Source of the DNA: Solimicrobium silvestre
Lineage (GTDB): Bacteria; Pseudomonadota; Gammaproteobacteria; Burkholderiales; Burkholderiaceae_D
NCBI RefSeq assembly: GCF_002976435.1
Contig: NZ_PUGF01000007.1
Span: forward strand, 62,001-126,000
Direction: 5' to 3'
Length of the DNA stretch: 64,000 nt
Positions 17,156 through 24,621 of the stretch are shown here, piece by piece. A program made the translations under genes and the position numbers. The notes below the pieces were generated by a model. It was not told the DNA's origin and searched no databases. It saw only the letters and a list, made by a program, of their open reading frames with translations. Every line of letters begins with the position of its first letter. The first letter of the stretch is position 1.

Positions 17156-18066
17156 ATTCACACATTGAACATAGCGAAATCAATCGCATCAATCGGTCTT
17201 TAGACTGGCTCAGCACAACGTTGCATCAGCAATTGGATGACGCTGCCAATGCATGGTTTGTCAGTCAATTGGCGCAATTACACAATGAAGCAAACGAAGC
17301 CAAGCTCTTCAAGGCACTGGGACTGGCAGCACGTTATGTGGGCAAATCTTCATTGCTCTTTAACGAGCAGGAAGCAGCTAAACTGCGGCGCGGATTTGAC
17401 CCGACTTACTGGAGCGTCGATCAGGCCGTCAGAGTCGCTTTTCTGCTGACCAGTTTTGTACACCAGCCCGACGAATTTAGCGCACGCCTGAACCGCATCG
17501 CCGACAGCGCCGAGATCAACGAACTGATCGCTTTATATCGCGGTTTTGCACTCTACCCAGCCAGCGCCGAACTTGAACCACGCGCCCGCGAAGCCATACG
17601 TTCTTCCATGCGACCGATCTTTGAAGCCATGGCACATCGCAATCCCTACCCTGCTGACATATTTGATCAGGCAGCCTGGAACCAGATGATCGTCAAATGC
17701 TTTTTTATGGATTCAGCGCTTTGGCCGATTCAGGGGCTCGAACAACGCGCCAACCCGGAACTGGCTCGGATTCTAGTGGATCTGGCGCACGAAAGATGGG
17801 CCGCTGGCCGCGCCATTAATCCTGAATTATGGCGCTGCGTTGCACCTCATGCCGACAGCACAGGGCTTGCCGCGCTCGACCGGGTGATGTCATCAGGCAG
17901 CGAGCCGGAACGCATTGCCGTGTATTGGTCACTCTGCGACGCAACATCACCGCAAACTAAGGAGCTACAGGTTTTACATCAACGCTGCATACAGCAAGAT
18001 TTATCAGAAAAAGCACTCGCATTTCAGTGGAATACCCTCAACCCCGCACAATTAGAGACACTATGA
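17152..18066 (+). CDS. eboA: EboA: conserved ebo protein of unknown fold
   Basis: 304 residues; the ATG overlaps the eboC stop (17152-17155). The sequence is helical, with LFKALGLAARYVGKSSL near the N-terminus and later NQMIVKCFFMDSALWPIQGLEQRANPELARILVDLAHERWAAGR, the conserved core of EboA proteins. No enzymatic motif is visible. EboA is the name-giving member of the cluster and always travels with EboB-F. It probably works as a soluble cytosolic helper of the pathway. Identification is based on this core and on its position between eboC and eboB. Confidence 0.82.
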   Translation: MNSHIEHSEINRINRSLDWLSTTLHQQLDDAANAWFVSQLAQLHNEANEAKLFKALGLAARYVGKSSLLFNEQEAAKLRRGFDPTYWSVDQAVRVAFLLTSFVHQPDEFSARLNRIADSAEINELIALYRGFALYPASAELEPRAREAIRSSMRPIFEAMAHRNPYPADIFDQAAWNQMIVKCFFMDSALWPIQGLEQRANPELARILVDLAHERWAAGRAINPELWRCVAPHADSTGLAALDRVMSSGSEPERIAVYWSLCDATSPQTKELQVLHQRCIQQDLSEKALAFQWNTLNPAQLETL

Positions 18067-19094
18067 CAAAAATCAACGACATCACCTGCCCATGTTGTAA
18101 CGGCACTCTCAGCGCTGAAATGCTGGAACAAATTCTCAGCCAAGCCGGACAATTTAATGCTCCGGCAAAACTGCCTATGCATGGCAGTAATATGCTCATC
18201 GACCCCCATGCCCACATGATCGCCCGCACTACCGACGATTACGAAGCAATGGCCAGAGCCGGTATTGTGGCCGTGATTGAACCGGCTTTCTGGCTTGGTC
18301 AGCTACGTACCAATGTGGGCAGTTTTATCGATTATTTTTCGACCATTAGCGGTTTCGAGCGTTTTCGTGCCGGTCAATTCGGGATTCGCCACTATTGCTG
18401 CATCGGCTTGAATCCCAAGGAAGCCAATAATCCGGCCCTGGCAGAAGAAGTACTGGCTATTTTGCCGCGCTTTCTCTGCAAAGAAGGCGTAGTGGCTCTG
18501 GGTGAAATCGGCTATGACGAACGGACGCCGCTGGAAGACCACGCTTTCCGCGCCCAAATTGCCATGGCCAAGGAATTTGAACTCCCGATCATGGTACATA
18601 CGCCGCACCGCGATAAAAAACGCGGCACGCAATACAGCATGGACGTATTGGAAGAGTGCGGCTTTGATCCTGCGCGCTGCGTGATTGACCACAATAATGA
18701 AGAAACCGTGGCCGAGGTATTGGATCGCGGTTACTGGTGCGCGTTTACGATTTATCCTTCCACCAAAATGGGTAATGAACGGCTGGCTAAACTGGTAGCG
18801 CAATATGGGCCGGAACGGCTGATTGTTAACTCAGCCTGCGACTGGGGCGTGTCCGATCCGCTGGCCGTGCCAAAATCGGCCCGCGTCATGGCCGACCATG
18901 GCATATCCGCCGCGGCCATTCACCAAGTGGTTTATCAAAACGCTCTGGCGGTGTATGGCTTAAATGGTGAAATGCGCGAATCGCACTGGACTACGCCAGC
19001 CACCATCGACCAGCGTCATTTATACGACGGCAATTCGGTGTTGCGCGGACAAGAACCGCGTGTTGATGAATCCAACCGCGACATTATCGTCTAG
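18063..19094 (+). CDS. eboB: EboB: TatD-like metal-dependent hydrolase
   Basis: 343 residues; ATGA overlap with eboA. An amidohydrolase/TatD-type barrel is shown by IDPHAHM (H49, H51), GEIGYDE, IMVHTPHRDKK, CVIDHNNEE and NSACDWGVSDP, the usual H-x-H, E, H, H, D metal set. The N-terminus has a short cysteine cluster, CPCCNG (C9, C11, C12), that may bind a metal or act in redox; I do not know whether all EboB proteins have it. EboB is a cluster member with unknown substrate; TatD relatives are nucleases or amidohydrolases. Confidence 0.86.
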   Translation: MTKINDITCPCCNGTLSAEMLEQILSQAGQFNAPAKLPMHGSNMLIDPHAHMIARTTDDYEAMARAGIVAVIEPAFWLGQLRTNVGSFIDYFSTISGFERFRAGQFGIRHYCCIGLNPKEANNPALAEEVLAILPRFLCKEGVVALGEIGYDERTPLEDHAFRAQIAMAKEFELPIMVHTPHRDKKRGTQYSMDVLEECGFDPARCVIDHNNEETVAEVLDRGYWCAFTIYPSTKMGNERLAKLVAQYGPERLIVNSACDWGVSDPLAVPKSARVMADHGISAAAIHQVVYQNALAVYGLNGEMRESHWTTPATIDQRHLYDGNSVLRGQEPRVDESNRDIIV

Positions 19095-19102
19095 CCGCTG
19101 CC

Positions 19103-20548
19103 ATGAACTCCACCATGCAGCCACTCATCATCCTTAATCTGGTTGGCTTAAGCCCGCGCTTATTAGGCGAATTTACTCCGCAACTACGGCGCTTCGCAAA
19201 GGAAGGAACATTGCAACCATTGCAGACCGTTATTCCTGCGGTGACCTGCTCTGTGCAAGCCTCAATACTGACCGGCTTAACCCCTTCCGAACACGGTATT
19301 GTAGGCAACGGCTGGTACGCCAAAGACATTGCCGAAATTAATTTCTGGCGACAATCCAATCGCCTGATTCAAGGTGAAAAAATCTGGGAAACCGCAAAGA
19401 AAAGAGACCCCAAATTCACCTGTGCCAATTTGTGCTGGTGGTACAACATGGCCTCCAGTCACGATATTGGCCTGACCCCACGCCCGATTTACAAAGCAGA
19501 CGGTCGTAAACTGCCGGACTGTTATACCAAACCGGCCAGTTGGCGCGAAAGTCTTACACGTGATTTAGGCAATTTCCCGCTCTTCCAGTTTTGGGGACCG
19601 GGCACCAGCATTGCCTCCAGCCGCTGGATTGCAGAAGCCGCCAAACACGCCATTCGCGAGTTCGACCCGACCCTTAGCCTGGTGTACTTGCCCCATCTTG
19701 ACTACGACCTGCAACGCTACGGGCCAGATTTACAGCACCCGGCGGTACAGCAATCGTTAAAAGATATTGATGCCGTAGCCGGTGATTTAATCCGCCATGC
19801 GCAAGCCGCAGGGCGACGTGTTCTGGTGCTATCGGAATACGGGATTACACCGGTTGACCGCGCCATTCACATTAACCGCCACTTACGCGAAGCCGGTTAT
19901 CTGGCAGTCAGAACAGAAGACGGCGCGGAGCAGCTCGACCCCATCGCGTCGGATGCATTCGCCGTAGCCGACCACCAGATTGCCCACGTCTACGTCGCCG
20001 ATCCGGAATTAATCGAACCGATACGCCAGCTACTACTCGCCATTCCCGGTGTGGAATCGGTATGGGCCGGCAACGAACGTGCCGACATTAGCCTGGAGCA
20101 CGAGCGCGCAGGCGATTTAATCGTCATGAGTGATGAACGCTCCTGGTTCAGTTACTACTATTGGCTTGACGATCTGCTCGCGCCCGATTTTGCCCGTACC
20201 GTAGAAATTCACCGCAAGCCCGGTTACGATCCGGCAGAACTATTCGTTGCGCCGCATATTAGCTACCCCAAACTTGCCATTGCAACCCGTCTGCTGAAGC
20301 GTAAATTTGGCCTGCGCAGCCTGATGAATGTGATTGGTCTGGACGCCAGCCTCGTGAAGGGATCTCACGGGCGGCCAACCAACGATCCGCTGGATGGGCC
20401 ATTAATTATCGGAGAGAAAACGCTGGCATTGCCGCTGAATATATCTGTCACAGACGTTAAAGACATTGTGCTGGATTTGATTTTTGAACCAGCTTCCATG
20501 CCCCGCACCAATGAGAGTATTCCTTCCAGCGAGCAATGGCAGTCGTAA
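19103..20548 (+). CDS. eboF: EboF: alkaline-phosphatase-superfamily phosphodiesterase
   Basis: 481 residues, starting 8 bp after eboB. The fold is that of the nucleotide pyrophosphatase / type I phosphodiesterase branch: nucleophile region PAVTCSVQASILTGLTPSEHGIVGNGWY (T48), LPHLDYDLQRYGPD, VLSEYGITPV and DHQIAHVYV give the Thr nucleophile and the Asp/His metal ligands. No signal peptide is present, which suggests a cytosolic enzyme. It is the last of the ebo genes here and ends the operon. It may release the product from a phosphodiester carrier or act on the sugar phosphate made by EboD; neither is shown. Confidence 0.87.
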   Translation: MNSTMQPLIILNLVGLSPRLLGEFTPQLRRFAKEGTLQPLQTVIPAVTCSVQASILTGLTPSEHGIVGNGWYAKDIAEINFWRQSNRLIQGEKIWETAKKRDPKFTCANLCWWYNMASSHDIGLTPRPIYKADGRKLPDCYTKPASWRESLTRDLGNFPLFQFWGPGTSIASSRWIAEAAKHAIREFDPTLSLVYLPHLDYDLQRYGPDLQHPAVQQSLKDIDAVAGDLIRHAQAAGRRVLVLSEYGITPVDRAIHINRHLREAGYLAVRTEDGAEQLDPIASDAFAVADHQIAHVYVADPELIEPIRQLLLAIPGVESVWAGNERADISLEHERAGDLIVMSDERSWFSYYYWLDDLLAPDFARTVEIHRKPGYDPAELFVAPHISYPKLAIATRLLKRKFGLRSLMNVIGLDASLVKGSHGRPTNDPLDGPLIIGEKTLALPLNISVTDVKDIVLDLIFEPASMPRTNESIPSSEQWQS

Positions 20549-20562
20549 GGCGCTAATAAAAG

Positions 20563-20600
20563 TTATAACTTGGGAAGATGAAAATCTTCTCAAGTTGTAA
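20563..20600 (+). terminator. 17-bp hairpin with GAAA loop at the end of the ebo operon
   Basis: Bases 20563-20579 pair with 20584-20600 over 17 bp (two G-U pairs) closed by the GNRA tetraloop GAAA. There is no T-tract, so it may stabilise the mRNA 3' end or work with Rho. It starts 15 bp after the eboF stop. Confidence 0.6.
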
Positions 20601-20680
20601 GATTCGAGCTGTGACCATCCAGCGCTACCATCGATGAATGACAATTAATTGTTGCGGATCTCGCTCAATATCAAAAATGC

Positions 20681-20710
20681 TTGACGCTATACACCGCATT
20701 ACCTGATACT
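20681..20710 (+). promoter_or_regulatory. Promoter of the short RNA, copy A
   Basis: TTGACG (20681-20686), 18-bp spacer, GATACT (20705-20710). The identical pair of boxes and spacing occurs in copy B. Confidence 0.5.
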
Positions 20711-20716
20711 TAAGAC

Positions 20717-20794
20717 TTCCCTGAGAAAAAGGGGAAACAGGTATGAGAGCCTGAATTGCACAAACCACACAAAACGGCGTGGTGCCGTTTTTTT
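20717..20794 (+). ncRNA. Short terminated RNA, copy A
   Basis: Downstream of the promoter, three small hairpins follow: TTCCC/GGGAA around TGAGAAAAA, CAGG/CCTG, and AAAACGGC/GCCGTTTT (20771-20791) with seven following or included T residues, which is an intrinsic terminator. Copy B keeps all three stems while the loops differ (loop GTGGT here, GCAA there), a sign of selection on the fold. The transcript would be ~78 nt and would end before the protein gene, so this is either a small RNA or an attenuator for the gene at 20948. The start is estimated from the promoter. Confidence 0.5.
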
Positions 20795-20823
20795 ACGTGT
20801 GAGTACTGTCGCGCCTCTTCACT

Positions 20824-20912
20824 GGGCGGCAGTAACAGGAGCCTCCGGGCTGCTGGTTTTGTTTGTGCACCAGTCTCTCAACCTGCTATTTGCCGCCCAC
20901 CCGTTTAATAGC
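20824..20912 (+). promoter_or_regulatory. Structured leader upstream of the small protein, copy A
   Basis: GGGCGGC (20824-20830) can pair with GCCGCCC (20892-20898), enclosing CTGGT...ACCAG; the next stem CCACCCGT/GCGGGTGG (20897-20912) overlaps it by two bases, so the two folds compete slightly. Copy B has the same stems (there CCACCCGTT/AACGGGTGG). Confidence 0.5.
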
Positions 20913-20947
20913 GGGTGGCGTTCAAACTGAACTGGAAGGAACGCACC

Positions 20948-21247
20948 ATGACCAGCACCGATCAGATACACGCGCAACAAAGTCCCCCACTTATTACCCA
21001 CCTCGCCGTCGACACGATAGACGCCTATACACAGGCTCGTGACATCGTCAGCGATCTTTCGGCCATTTTTGAAGTACTCGATCATCTTGCTCTGACAGAT
21101 TTTTGTAATGACCGCATTACACCCATATTATTCCGAGCAGGGTTTTGTCACGCAACTGAACGGCTCAAATTCATTGACGAAAGAATCACCGACGCTTATA
21201 AGACGCTTGATGATCTGAAGACGGACAGCAGCCTCAATACCAAATAG
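20948..21247 (+). CDS. Small hypothetical protein of the dispersed repeat, copy A
   Basis: 99 residues, ATG at 20948 with the strong ribosome binding site GGAAGGA 7 bp upstream. The conserved core PPLITHLA(V/I)DTIDAYTQARDIVSD is shared with the copy at 56987, as are SAIFEVLDHLAL, RAG(F/Y)xHATE and DAYKTLD(D/E)LK. Most differences between the copies are conservative, which suggests a real, selected protein. It is soluble and mostly helical, and I do not recognise a family. Its fixed link to the upstream RNA and leader suggests expression is controlled by attenuation. Confidence 0.75.
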   Translation: MTSTDQIHAQQSPPLITHLAVDTIDAYTQARDIVSDLSAIFEVLDHLALTDFCNDRITPILFRAGFCHATERLKFIDERITDAYKTLDDLKTDSSLNTK

Positions 21248-21343
21248 GGATGCCGGTTAACGCCAAGGTCACTTAGTCAGCAAGCGACCAACTAAACGAT
21301 AAACTAAGTAGATTACGCGGCCTCTCTTAGCCGCTAAAAAAGA

Positions 21344-21386
21344 AAGCCACTCCTATCCAGTTGTTACTGGAGGGAGCGGCTTTTTA
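21344..21386 (+). terminator. Intrinsic terminator after the repeat A gene
   Basis: AAAGCC/GGCTTT, CTCC/GGAG and CCAGT/ACTGG nest with one mismatch and a small internal loop, closing on TGTT and followed by TTTTT. Confidence 0.85.
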
Positions 21387-21736
21387 TTATTTAAAAGAGA
21401 AAGAATATTATTGCTGCGTTAAGGCTAGTCACTTGGTGCATTACGCTGCACTAATGACATCCTACATTGCACCTTACTGCGTTGATCACATGCAAATTGT
21501 GAACCGTTCGAAAGAGACTCTGCTTAAAATCAACCATTTTTAAGGGCATCTAGCGTAGCTAAAAGTGTAATTTACCGCTCTCCAACCGAACACCCCGTCA
21601 AATCGAATTTTTCTACATTTTTTTTGCCCCTCCCCTCCCTCATCATTAATATGGTTAGCAACCGGTCATGCTGCATTTCAGCCAATTGGCGCCATGTTGA
21701 ATAAAACACCTCTTTCAAGGCGGCCATAAGTCACTT

Positions 21737-21742
21737 TATAAT
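21737..21742 (+). promoter_or_regulatory. -10 box of the toxin-antitoxin operon
   Basis: A perfect TATAAT inside an AT-rich run 38 bp upstream of the antitoxin ATG; the -35 region (about TTTCAA at 21713) is weak, as is common for operons repressed by their own antitoxin. Confidence 0.5.
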
Positions 21743-21780
21743 ATAAAATATAAAAATTATCTTCTATTGTGAGTTGCATC

Positions 21781-22236
21781 ATGTCTGAATTGATCGCCCC
21801 AAACAGCTTAAAGGATTTGGTCGACGCCCACGCCATCCATCATGCAACGGTGGTGGCAGACAAAGCTGCATTCAAAATCAATGTCAAATATGGCATGGTC
21901 GAGCGTACCGTCTCGGTGCGCACCCGTGATGGCCAGATCAAGGAACGCGTGTTCACCTCACTGGATGCCGTCGCCCGTTTCATGCGCGATAAAATCCACC
22001 TCACCCAGTACGACATCAACGCGGCCAATTTCGACCCCAGCGCCAAAGCAGTTAAGCGCCCAGATACCGCCAAACGGCTCACGGCAGCCCATGCCGCGCT
22101 TTCACATAGTGAGTGGGCACAGCAAAAAGTACAAGCCGCGCGCGAAGGCATGCTGAATGGCACCAATAAATTGATTGAACCAGATGAATGGACGGCAATC
22201 CGTCAGGCCAAGCAACGACATCGCGATACCTTATGA
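21781..22236 (+). CDS. Antitoxin-like partner of a ParE/RelE toxin (151 aa)
   Basis: 151 residues from the ATG at 21781; an in-frame GTG 12 bp upstream is less likely. The sequence begins MSELIAPNSLKDLVDAHAI, has a central RDGQIKERVFTSLDAVARFMRD and a C-terminal half KRLTAAHAALSHSEWAQQKVQAAREGM...EPDEWTAIRQAKQRHRD that looks like the toxin-binding tail of plasmid-type antitoxins. It is longer than usual ParD/RelB antitoxins because of an extra ~80-residue N-terminal module. It overlaps the toxin gene by ATGA. Such modules are kept as stability systems of accessory DNA. The antitoxin call rests mainly on this context. Confidence 0.65.
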   Translation: MSELIAPNSLKDLVDAHAIHHATVVADKAAFKINVKYGMVERTVSVRTRDGQIKERVFTSLDAVARFMRDKIHLTQYDINAANFDPSAKAVKRPDTAKRLTAAHAALSHSEWAQQKVQAAREGMLNGTNKLIEPDEWTAIRQAKQRHRDTL

Positions 22237-22517
22237 AGCGCGTCAAGCGCACACAAACTTATCTGGATGATCTCAATGCGATTGAAGCGCACATCACCGT
22301 GCAGGATAGTCCACAAGCTGCCGCCGATTTGTGGCTGCACATTGATGGCCAAGTCGATCTGTTGGCCGATCCGAACCACCCTCGCCGAAAAGGATTGGTT
22401 GTACCGGATGCCATTGAACTGGTTGCCCACCCCAATTACCTGGTGATTCTGGATGAGGACGAAACAACCGTCGCGGTATTGAATGTGCTCCACGTCAAGC
22501 GGAAACATCCGCGCTAA
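22233..22517 (+). CDS. ParE/RelE-family toxin
   Basis: 94 residues starting at the ATG overlapping the antitoxin stop. It shows the ParE/RelE small-fold pattern: KRTQTYLDDLNAIEAHI helix start, SPQAAADLWLHIDGQVDLLADPNHPRRKG with the P-x-x-G(R/K) region, VVPDAIELVAHPNYLVILDED, and the end VAVLNVLHVKRKHP (the typical xVxRVxHxxRxxP). ParE members poison gyrase and RelE members cleave mRNA at the ribosome; which applies here is not visible. Confidence 0.85.
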   Translation: MKRVKRTQTYLDDLNAIEAHITVQDSPQAAADLWLHIDGQVDLLADPNHPRRKGLVVPDAIELVAHPNYLVILDEDETTVAVLNVLHVKRKHPR

Positions 22518-22807
22518 GTCAGCGGCGTAAGCGAGATTACTGATGATTTGGGTGATCGGCAACACGGAACGGTCCACACACTATGTTGGGATGGCGCACT
22601 CAAAGAGCCTGCCTATTATGATGTTGGTATGAAGACTGGTGCTGCGCAAAAGCGAAGGGGTTGAGGTGTAGCACGATAAAATCACTAAACTGAACAACTG
22701 AATTTGATCTGACAATTTCGCACTTCGAACCGGGTGACTGTCAGATCCGGTTGCAACTACTACACCTGTACTAGTTTCGATTTGATCTGACAATACCTTC
22801 AACACGC
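22518..22807. repeat. Non-coding stretch with repeated GATCTGACA motifs
   Basis: TTTGATCTGACAAT occurs directly at 22703-22716 and 22781-22794, with the inverted motif TGTCAGATC at 22739-22747 between them. No gene is recognised. Motifs of this kind can be the worn ends of insertion sequences, which suits this accessory region. Confidence 0.4.
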
Positions 22808-23125
22808 CTAAGCTCGTGAAAAAGAAAAGCCACAATTAACGCATTGTTTTGGTCTGAGCAGTGTTTTCTTTGAAAATACAGCATATCCACAATTAGGGCA
22901 TTCCACTGTCGCATTAAGTTTGATACTCAAAATAACTCCGACTACAAAATAAATAATCATAAATAAGACCACTAACTGAATTGATGGCATATTCCAGAAT
23001 AAATATTTGTATAACAGCGTGAATATAAATGTTATTGGAACAAAACAAGGCCTCCAAAGGCAATCATAATATCTGGCTATCTTCATTTTTTTGAAAAATT
23101 CAAATTTCAATTCCGATGTACTCAT
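22808..23125 (-). CDS. Small membrane protein with C-terminal zinc ribbon
   Basis: 105 residues from the ATG at 23123-23125, which has AGGAG 8 bp upstream on the minus strand. Two hydrophobic segments in the middle (FVPITFIFTLLYKYLF and LVVLFMIIYFVVGVILSI) should span the membrane. The C-terminus has CPNCGYAVFSKKTLLRPKQCVNCG, a C2C2 zinc ribbon. The architecture is common among poorly known bacterial membrane proteins. Its neighbours are accessory genes, and its role is unknown. Confidence 0.7.
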   Translation of the reverse strand: MSTSELKFEFFKKMKIARYYDCLWRPCFVPITFIFTLLYKYLFWNMPSIQLVVLFMIIYFVVGVILSIKLNATVECPNCGYAVFSKKTLLRPKQCVNCGFSFSRA

Positions 23126-23338
23126 TAAATGAACTCCTCTATTTTCCACAACTTACGCTACTGTTTGTTCCATTATTTAAACCGAGATAATTACCAACTG
23201 TTGGCGTAACCAAAGTGGCAGTCCCTTGCGCGACAGCAAGGAGCGTAAAGTACCGATTGAGCAAAAAAACGGCTACTTTATCAATTCTGTGGGACTTTTA
23301 CGCCGTTTGTTTAAACATACCCCAAAGCGGGCAACAGT

Positions 23339-23728
23339 CTACTTTTTTTGGATATTACAATTCTCATGAAGATAATTGTGGATTGTTACAGCTGTATCCC
23401 CTGAAATTAGAGTCACTTCATTACGAAAAGTATCAGTAATGCCGCCGTTCAAGCAGAGAGTAGCGTCATATGGACCGTTCCAGTTGATATCTGTAATCGT
23501 CAGGTCACCTCCCTCCAAAACAAGCATCCTCTCGACTTTTCCGTGCCGCTCTAAATTAGCGTAAACTCGGGTGCCATCAGCAACAGGGCTGTGTTCGTGA
23601 TAGATCTCCACAGTATAGAAAATCCCATCCGTAGGAGACTTGATCGTTTTAACTTGATCTGGCTTACTACATCCTAAAACGAGGCTGAGCAAAATGCACA
23701 GCATTAGCGAAAAAAAATATCTATTCAT
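23339..23728 (-). CDS. Predicted lipoprotein
   Basis: 129 residues from the ATG at 23726-23728 (MNRYFF). The signal ends in LSLVLGCSKPD, a good lipobox (LxxC) for lipidation and outer- or inner-membrane anchoring. The rest (TDGIFYTVEIYHEHSPVADGTRVYANLERHGKVERMLVLEGGDLTITDINWNGPYDATLCL) is a beta-rich domain seen in several small proteobacterial lipoproteins of unknown role. In-frame starts exist further upstream, but they would bury the signal. Confidence 0.68.
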   Translation of the reverse strand: MNRYFFSLMLCILLSLVLGCSKPDQVKTIKSPTDGIFYTVEIYHEHSPVADGTRVYANLERHGKVERMLVLEGGDLTITDINWNGPYDATLCLNGGITDTFRNEVTLISGDTAVTIHNYLHENCNIQKK

Positions 23729-23799
23729 GTTGAGCATCCATTTGCCGTTAACTCGTAAGGTGTAATAGCAAAGTGACCTGCCCCCTTTACTTATATATT

Positions 23800-24024
23800 T
23801 CATTGAAACTCAGTTCTCAATCGCGCCATGGTTTCCGTACCAGGCAGCAGCGCTACGGTTCCGGCTTCAATCTCGGCATGACGTCGCAGCACTTCGCTGA
23901 CCCATGCAGCTTCAATAGCTGGCTCGGCGTCCAGGTTTGCGATTAATTTTTTGACAAGATTGGCTCGTTGCTCAACGGGCAAGCATAACGCTTCGGTTTC
24001 AAGCGATTCAATGTTGCTGAACAT
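23800..24024 (-). CDS. Orphan addiction-module antitoxin (TIGR02574-like)
   Basis: 74 residues, ATG at 24022-24024 with GGAGAAAG upstream. The pattern ESLETEALCLPVEQRANLVKKLIANLD...WVSEVLRRHAEIEAGTVALLPGTETMARLR matches the putative addiction module component family, which normally precedes a RelE-type toxin. Downstream on the same strand there is no toxin: the next gene is the unrelated lipoprotein, separated by a run resembling worn insertion-sequence DNA. The toxin appears lost. Confidence 0.8.
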   Translation of the reverse strand: MFSNIESLETEALCLPVEQRANLVKKLIANLDAEPAIEAAWVSEVLRRHAEIEAGTVALLPGTETMARLRTEFQ

Positions 24025-24222
24025 GACTTTCTCCTGGGACGGTAGCGTGTGATATAAAAGGTGTTTTGCTTGATTTTAATCTGGATTTTCCATTATCTAC
24101 ACGGTTTTTACCTCGTGCAAATGCAACAGTAGGGTAGCTCTTTTACCGCATCCGGGCGTTAAAGACATTTCGAGATAAACGATTTAAATCAACAGAATTT
24201 GGGTACGGGATTATTCAGTCAA

Positions 24223-24621
24223 TTACGCTGTGTTGACAGCGACTGACTTTGCTTGCAGTGGCCCTTCTTCAATACGTTGTGCAGTTTCGAATTTTCACTA
24301 CAACGGCTCTTCCTCTTCTACGCGCTGCACTGGTTCAAACTTAGCCTGCAACGGCTCTTCTTCCTCGACACGCTGAACAGCTTCAAACTTCCCTTGCAAC
24401 AGCCCTTCTTTTTCCTGCCTTTGAGCAGTCATTTTGGCTTGCACCGTTTTTAACTGTAATGCCCGTACACTGCTGTTGGAAGTTTCTTGCAAACGTCTTT
24501 GTGCAATTTGCGTTGGGCGAGTATCCATTACTTGCGACACATTTTTATTTCGCATTTGCGTGGTGGCGGAAACTTGTTGTTGCCGCATTTGTTCGGACGG
24601 TTTCAGTGCGCGTGCTTGCAT
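24223..24621 (-). pseudogene. Broken leader of an eCIS cargo (DUF4157-type) protein
   Basis: From the ATG at 24619-24621 the frame reads MQARALKPSEQM..., then VMDTRPTQIAQRRLQ and LQLKTVQAKM, and then repeats of the type (F)E(P/A)VQRVEEEEPLQ(A/G)K. These are the low-complexity leader motifs that precede DUF4157 domains in cargo of extracellular contractile injection systems, and they resemble the leader of the intact gene at 52443. After 107 codons two adjacent stops occur (TAG 24298-24300, TGA 24295-24297). The same frame continues KFETAQRIEEGPLQAK and ends at 24223. The expected DUF4157 and toxin parts are missing. Confidence 0.75.

Larger units (their letters stand above)
20671..21276 (+). 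repeat. Dispersed ~610-bp repeat, copy A
   Basis: This stretch is highly similar over its whole length to 56712-57322. Both copies have the same layout: a TTGACG promoter, a short RNA with a terminator, a structured leader, a strong ribosome binding site GGAAGGA and a ~100-residue gene, and similarity fades just after the stop near CACTTAG. Non-coding and coding parts are both conserved. No transposase or terminal repeat was seen. The layout is reminiscent of the immunity/attenuation regions of P4-like satellite elements, but homology to these is not shown. Confidence 0.8.
21248..21780. other. Intergenic stretch with terminator and toxin-antitoxin promoter
   Basis: Apart from the terminator at 21344-21386 and the -10 box at 21737, no gene is visible. 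A 60-codon plus-strand frame overlapping the terminator (21361-21543) starts inside the hairpin and is not credible. Confidence 0.4.

Noticed and set aside
21361-21543. 60-codon frame after repeat A
   Set aside because: Begins inside the terminator hairpin and has no ribosome binding site.
22581-22835. 84-codon minus-strand frame
   Set aside because: Overlaps the GATCTGACA repeats and shows no protein-like composition.
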